Part shown: piece after piece, positions 5,454 through 6,598 of the stretch
How the letters are laid out: each line of letters opens with the position of its first letter
How positions within the stretch are numbered: the stretch's first letter is position 1
Assembly: GCA_021160705.1 (NCBI GenBank)
Contig: JAGHBZ010000314.1
Coordinates: 1 to 6,598 of the forward strand
Reading direction: 5' to 3'
DNA from: Candidatus Sumerlaeota bacterium
Lineage (GTDB): Bacteria; Sumerlaeota; Sumerlaeia; MWCT01; JAGHBZ01
Length of the DNA: 6,598 nt
Notes under the pieces: model-generated
The model's input: the letters and a program-made list of their open reading frames with translations, nothing else
Told to the model about the DNA's origin: nothing
Databases searched by the model: none
Translations under genes and position numbers: made by a program

Positions 5454-6200
5454 ATGTCAGGGCATAGTAAATGGCATTCCATACGACACAAAAAAGCGGC
5501 AGTGGATGCCAAACGTGGAAAACTATTTACCAAGCTCATCCGTGAAATTACCATTGCTGCTCGAACCGGTGGCGGTGACCCAGATTCTAACCCAAGACTA
5601 CGCACCGCAATCCAGGCAGCGCGTGCCGCTAATATGCCCAAAGAGAATATTGAACGCGCAATTAAACGCGGCACCGGCGAGCTGCCCGGGATAAATTACG
5701 AAGACCTTTACCTTGAAGGTTACGGTCCCGGAGGCGTGGCACTCTTTATTGAGGCAACTACTGATAATCGCAAAAGAACAATCTCTGAGATTCGGCATAT
5801 TTTTACACGCCATAACGCAAACCTCGGTGAGGCGGGCTGTGTATCCTGGATGTTTACCCGCAAAGGTGTAATCCTGGTCAGTGCTGAGCAGGTGGATGAG
5901 GATAAACTTATGGAAATTGCCCTTGAGGCTGGCGCTGATGACCTCATTAATAATGGCGACTCGTTTACCATTTACACTGAACCTGCTCAACTGGAGTCCG
6001 TAAGAGCCGCACTCGAGGAAAAAGGCATCTCTATTGAATCAGCAGAGATTAGCTTTGTTCCCAACACCACAGTAAAAGTGGAAGGGAAAGATGCAGAGAG
6101 CCTCTTAAAATTGCTCAATGCCCTAGAGGAGCACGATGAGGTGCAATCTGTTGCCGCTAATTTTGAGATGTCAGATGCACTGCTTGAACAGCTCAGTTAG
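5454..6200 (+). CDS. yebC: YebC/PmpR/TACO1-family protein
   Basis: The 248-residue protein begins with the family signature MSGHSKWHSIRHKKAAVDAKRG, followed by the helical first domain (to about residue 75). Then come YEGYGPGGVA-like (LEGYGPGGVALFIEATTDN, about 86-104), the RHIFTRHNANLGEAGCVSWMF block (about 113-133) and the C-terminal domains ending at SDALLEQLS. Length and domain order are typical and uninterrupted. Family members are annotated as DNA-binding regulators in older work. The mitochondrial relative TACO1 acts as a translation activator, and bacterial YebC proteins have more recently been linked to ribosome function. I cannot tell from sequence which role applies. ATG 5454 has GAGGT (5442-5446) 7 nt upstream. 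In many bacteria yebC precedes ruvC, but no ruv gene follows within this window. The gene is bracketed by inverted 9-mer arrays, and its TAG stop provides the first base of the downstream array. Confidence 0.96.
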   Translation: MSGHSKWHSIRHKKAAVDAKRGKLFTKLIREITIAARTGGGDPDSNPRLRTAIQAARAANMPKENIERAIKRGTGELPGINYEDLYLEGYGPGGVALFIEATTDNRKRTISEIRHIFTRHNANLGEAGCVSWMFTRKGVILVSAEQVDEDKLMEIALEAGADDLINNGDSFTIYTEPAQLESVRAALEEKGISIESAEISFVPNTTVKVEGKDAESLLKLLNALEEHDEVQSVAANFEMSDALLEQLS

Positions 6201-6254
6201 TCCGTTGTGTCCGTTGTGTCGGTTTAGTCGGTTTAGGTCGGTTAGTTCGGTTTA
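6200..6254 (+). repeat. Six-unit decaying 9-mer array starting at the yebC stop
   Basis: Units begin at 6200, 6209, 6218, 6227, 6237 and 6246, with one extra G at 6236. The first two are exact GTCCGTT, the next three are GTCGGTT and the last is TTCGGTT, so divergence increases away from the gene. The variable pairs are GT, GT, TA, TA, AG and TA. The G of the yebC TAG stop is base 1 of the first unit. Confidence 0.92.
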
Positions 6255-6315
6255 TCAAGGTTCATCATCCTTATCGCCTACCACTAATCTCAAAATCTCT
6301 AAAATATGAAAGTGA

Positions 6316-6339
6316 GAGCTGACCTTCGCAGGTCAACTC
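6316..6339 (+). other. GC-rich hairpin downstream of yebC
   Basis: TGACCT (6320-6325) and AGGTCA (6330-6335) form a perfect 6-bp stem around the 4-nt loop TCGC. GAG/CTC (6316-6318 with 6337-6339) extends it past a single mismatch. This is a compact, stable hairpin 116 nt after the yebC stop. No run of T follows, so it is not a standard intrinsic terminator. It may help stop or stabilise the transcript, but that is inference. Confidence 0.45.
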
Positions 6340-6343
6340 CTAT

Positions 6344-6405
6344 TCCTGGCTTCCTGATAGAAAAAAGAATTTTAATAAGGAATCCAGGAGACCAGGATAG
6401 GTCTG
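6344..6405. repeat. Palindromic repeat copy 1, 8-nt phased TCCT/AGGA words
   Basis: The left arm has TCCTGGCT and TCCTGATA (6344-6359). The right arm has AGGAATCC, AGGAGACC and AGGATAGG (6378-6401). A purine-rich AT centre containing ATAGAAAAAAGA lies between them. The element ends with CCAGGATAGGTCTG (6392-6405), identical to the end of copy 2. It has two left units against three right units, so the palindrome is unbalanced. It looks like a degenerate intergenic palindrome family. Confidence 0.8.
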
Positions 6406-6525
6406 GAATGGTGAATTCCTTCGCTTCAATCAGAAAGGAAAATTAATACTACGATATGCTTGCAACAAAGCAAATCGTGAACTTTAGTGGAATTGAGAAC
6501 AGCTCCCTAAAGTTGAAAGTTGTCC
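6406..6525. other. Gene-free spacer between the two palindromes
   Basis: No gene is supported here. AACTTTAG (6480-6487) and CTAAAGTT (6507-6514) form an 8-bp inverted repeat with a 19-nt loop. A 46-codon frame runs from 6306 to 6446, but it starts without a ribosome binding site and passes through palindrome copy 1, so I do not call it. Together with 6255-6343 this is ordinary-looking AT-rich intergenic sequence. Confidence 0.4.
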
Positions 6526-6595
6526 TCCTGGCTTCCTGGTCTCCTTATAGAAAAAAGAGTATTTATTAGGAAACCAGGAGCCCAGGATAGGTCTG
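6526..6595. repeat. Palindromic repeat copy 2, balanced 3+3 units
   Basis: The left arm has three 8-nt units TCCTGGCT, TCCTGGTC, TCCTTATA (6526-6549). The right arm has AGGAAACC, AGGAGCCC, AGGATAGG (6568-6591). The outer 20 bases of the arms pair at 17 of 20 positions. The centre contains ATAGAAAAAAGA as in copy 1, and the element ends with the same CCAGGATAGGTCTG (6582-6595). Copies 1 and 2 lie in the same orientation about 182 nt apart, measured on the left arms. The window ends 3 nt after this copy, so further copies may follow. Confidence 0.82.
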
Positions 6596-6598
6596 AAA

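Noticed and set aside
6306..6446. A 46-codon frame after yebC as a small gene
   Set aside because: It has no ribosome binding site, runs through a hairpin and a palindromic repeat, and its composition does not resemble the nearby genes.
6344..6595. Terminal inverted repeats of a small transposon bounded by the two palindromes
   Set aside because: The two copies are in direct, not inverted, orientation. The 118-nt interior has no transposase or obvious target duplication.

Overview
The window reads as a compact stretch of bacterial chromosome made of housekeeping genes, all on the + strand. I see no phage, plasmid, IS transposase, CRISPR, rRNA or tRNA. The genes are canonical Bacteria: RecA, ZapA, shikimate kinase, class I PurE, Sua5/YrdC and YebC. 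The intergenic DNA is full of short degenerate tandem and palindromic repeats, a style I associate with genomes of uncultured candidate phyla and some Deltaproteobacteria. A ZapA with a coiled-coil gene just upstream fits a Gram-negative-type lineage. I cannot name the phylum from this sequence alone.

Layout. 1-388: non-coding leader with an imperfect palindrome and candidate promoters. 389-586: 65-residue cysteine-rich protein, probably DUF6485. 643-1212: HD-superfamily hydrolase. 1364-3040: a likely operon of an 88-residue ZapB-like coiled-coil protein, ZapA, and RecA; the recA GTG start lies inside the end of zapA. 3057-3110: six tandem copies of a 9-mer GTCCGTTNN. 3207-3785: shikimate kinase. 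3840-5333: one ORF joining PurE (purine synthesis) to a Sua5/YrdC domain (tRNA t6A synthesis). Its linker contains a six-unit version of the same 9-mer array, translated in frame. 5405-5431: three 9-mer units in inverse orientation. 5454-6200: YebC/TACO1-family protein, with another six-unit 9-mer array starting at the last base of its stop codon. 6255-6598: no gene, but a hairpin and two copies of a palindrome built from 8-nt TCCTNNNN/AGGANNNN units.

How the genes relate. The zapB-like/zapA/recA block would link Z-ring assembly genes to recombinational repair through one transcript. The other genes are unrelated housekeeping functions: aromatic amino acid precursors, purines, tRNA modification and a translation factor or regulator.

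The most unusual content is the repeat system. One 9-mer family occurs after recA, inside a protein-coding linker, before yebC and after yebC. The two arrays around yebC create a perfect 19-bp inverted repeat that brackets the gene and includes its stop codon. The coding array uses only those variants of the two variable bases that keep the frame open. This suggests that an intergenic array was captured as coding sequence during the PurE-Sua5 fusion; that history is inference.
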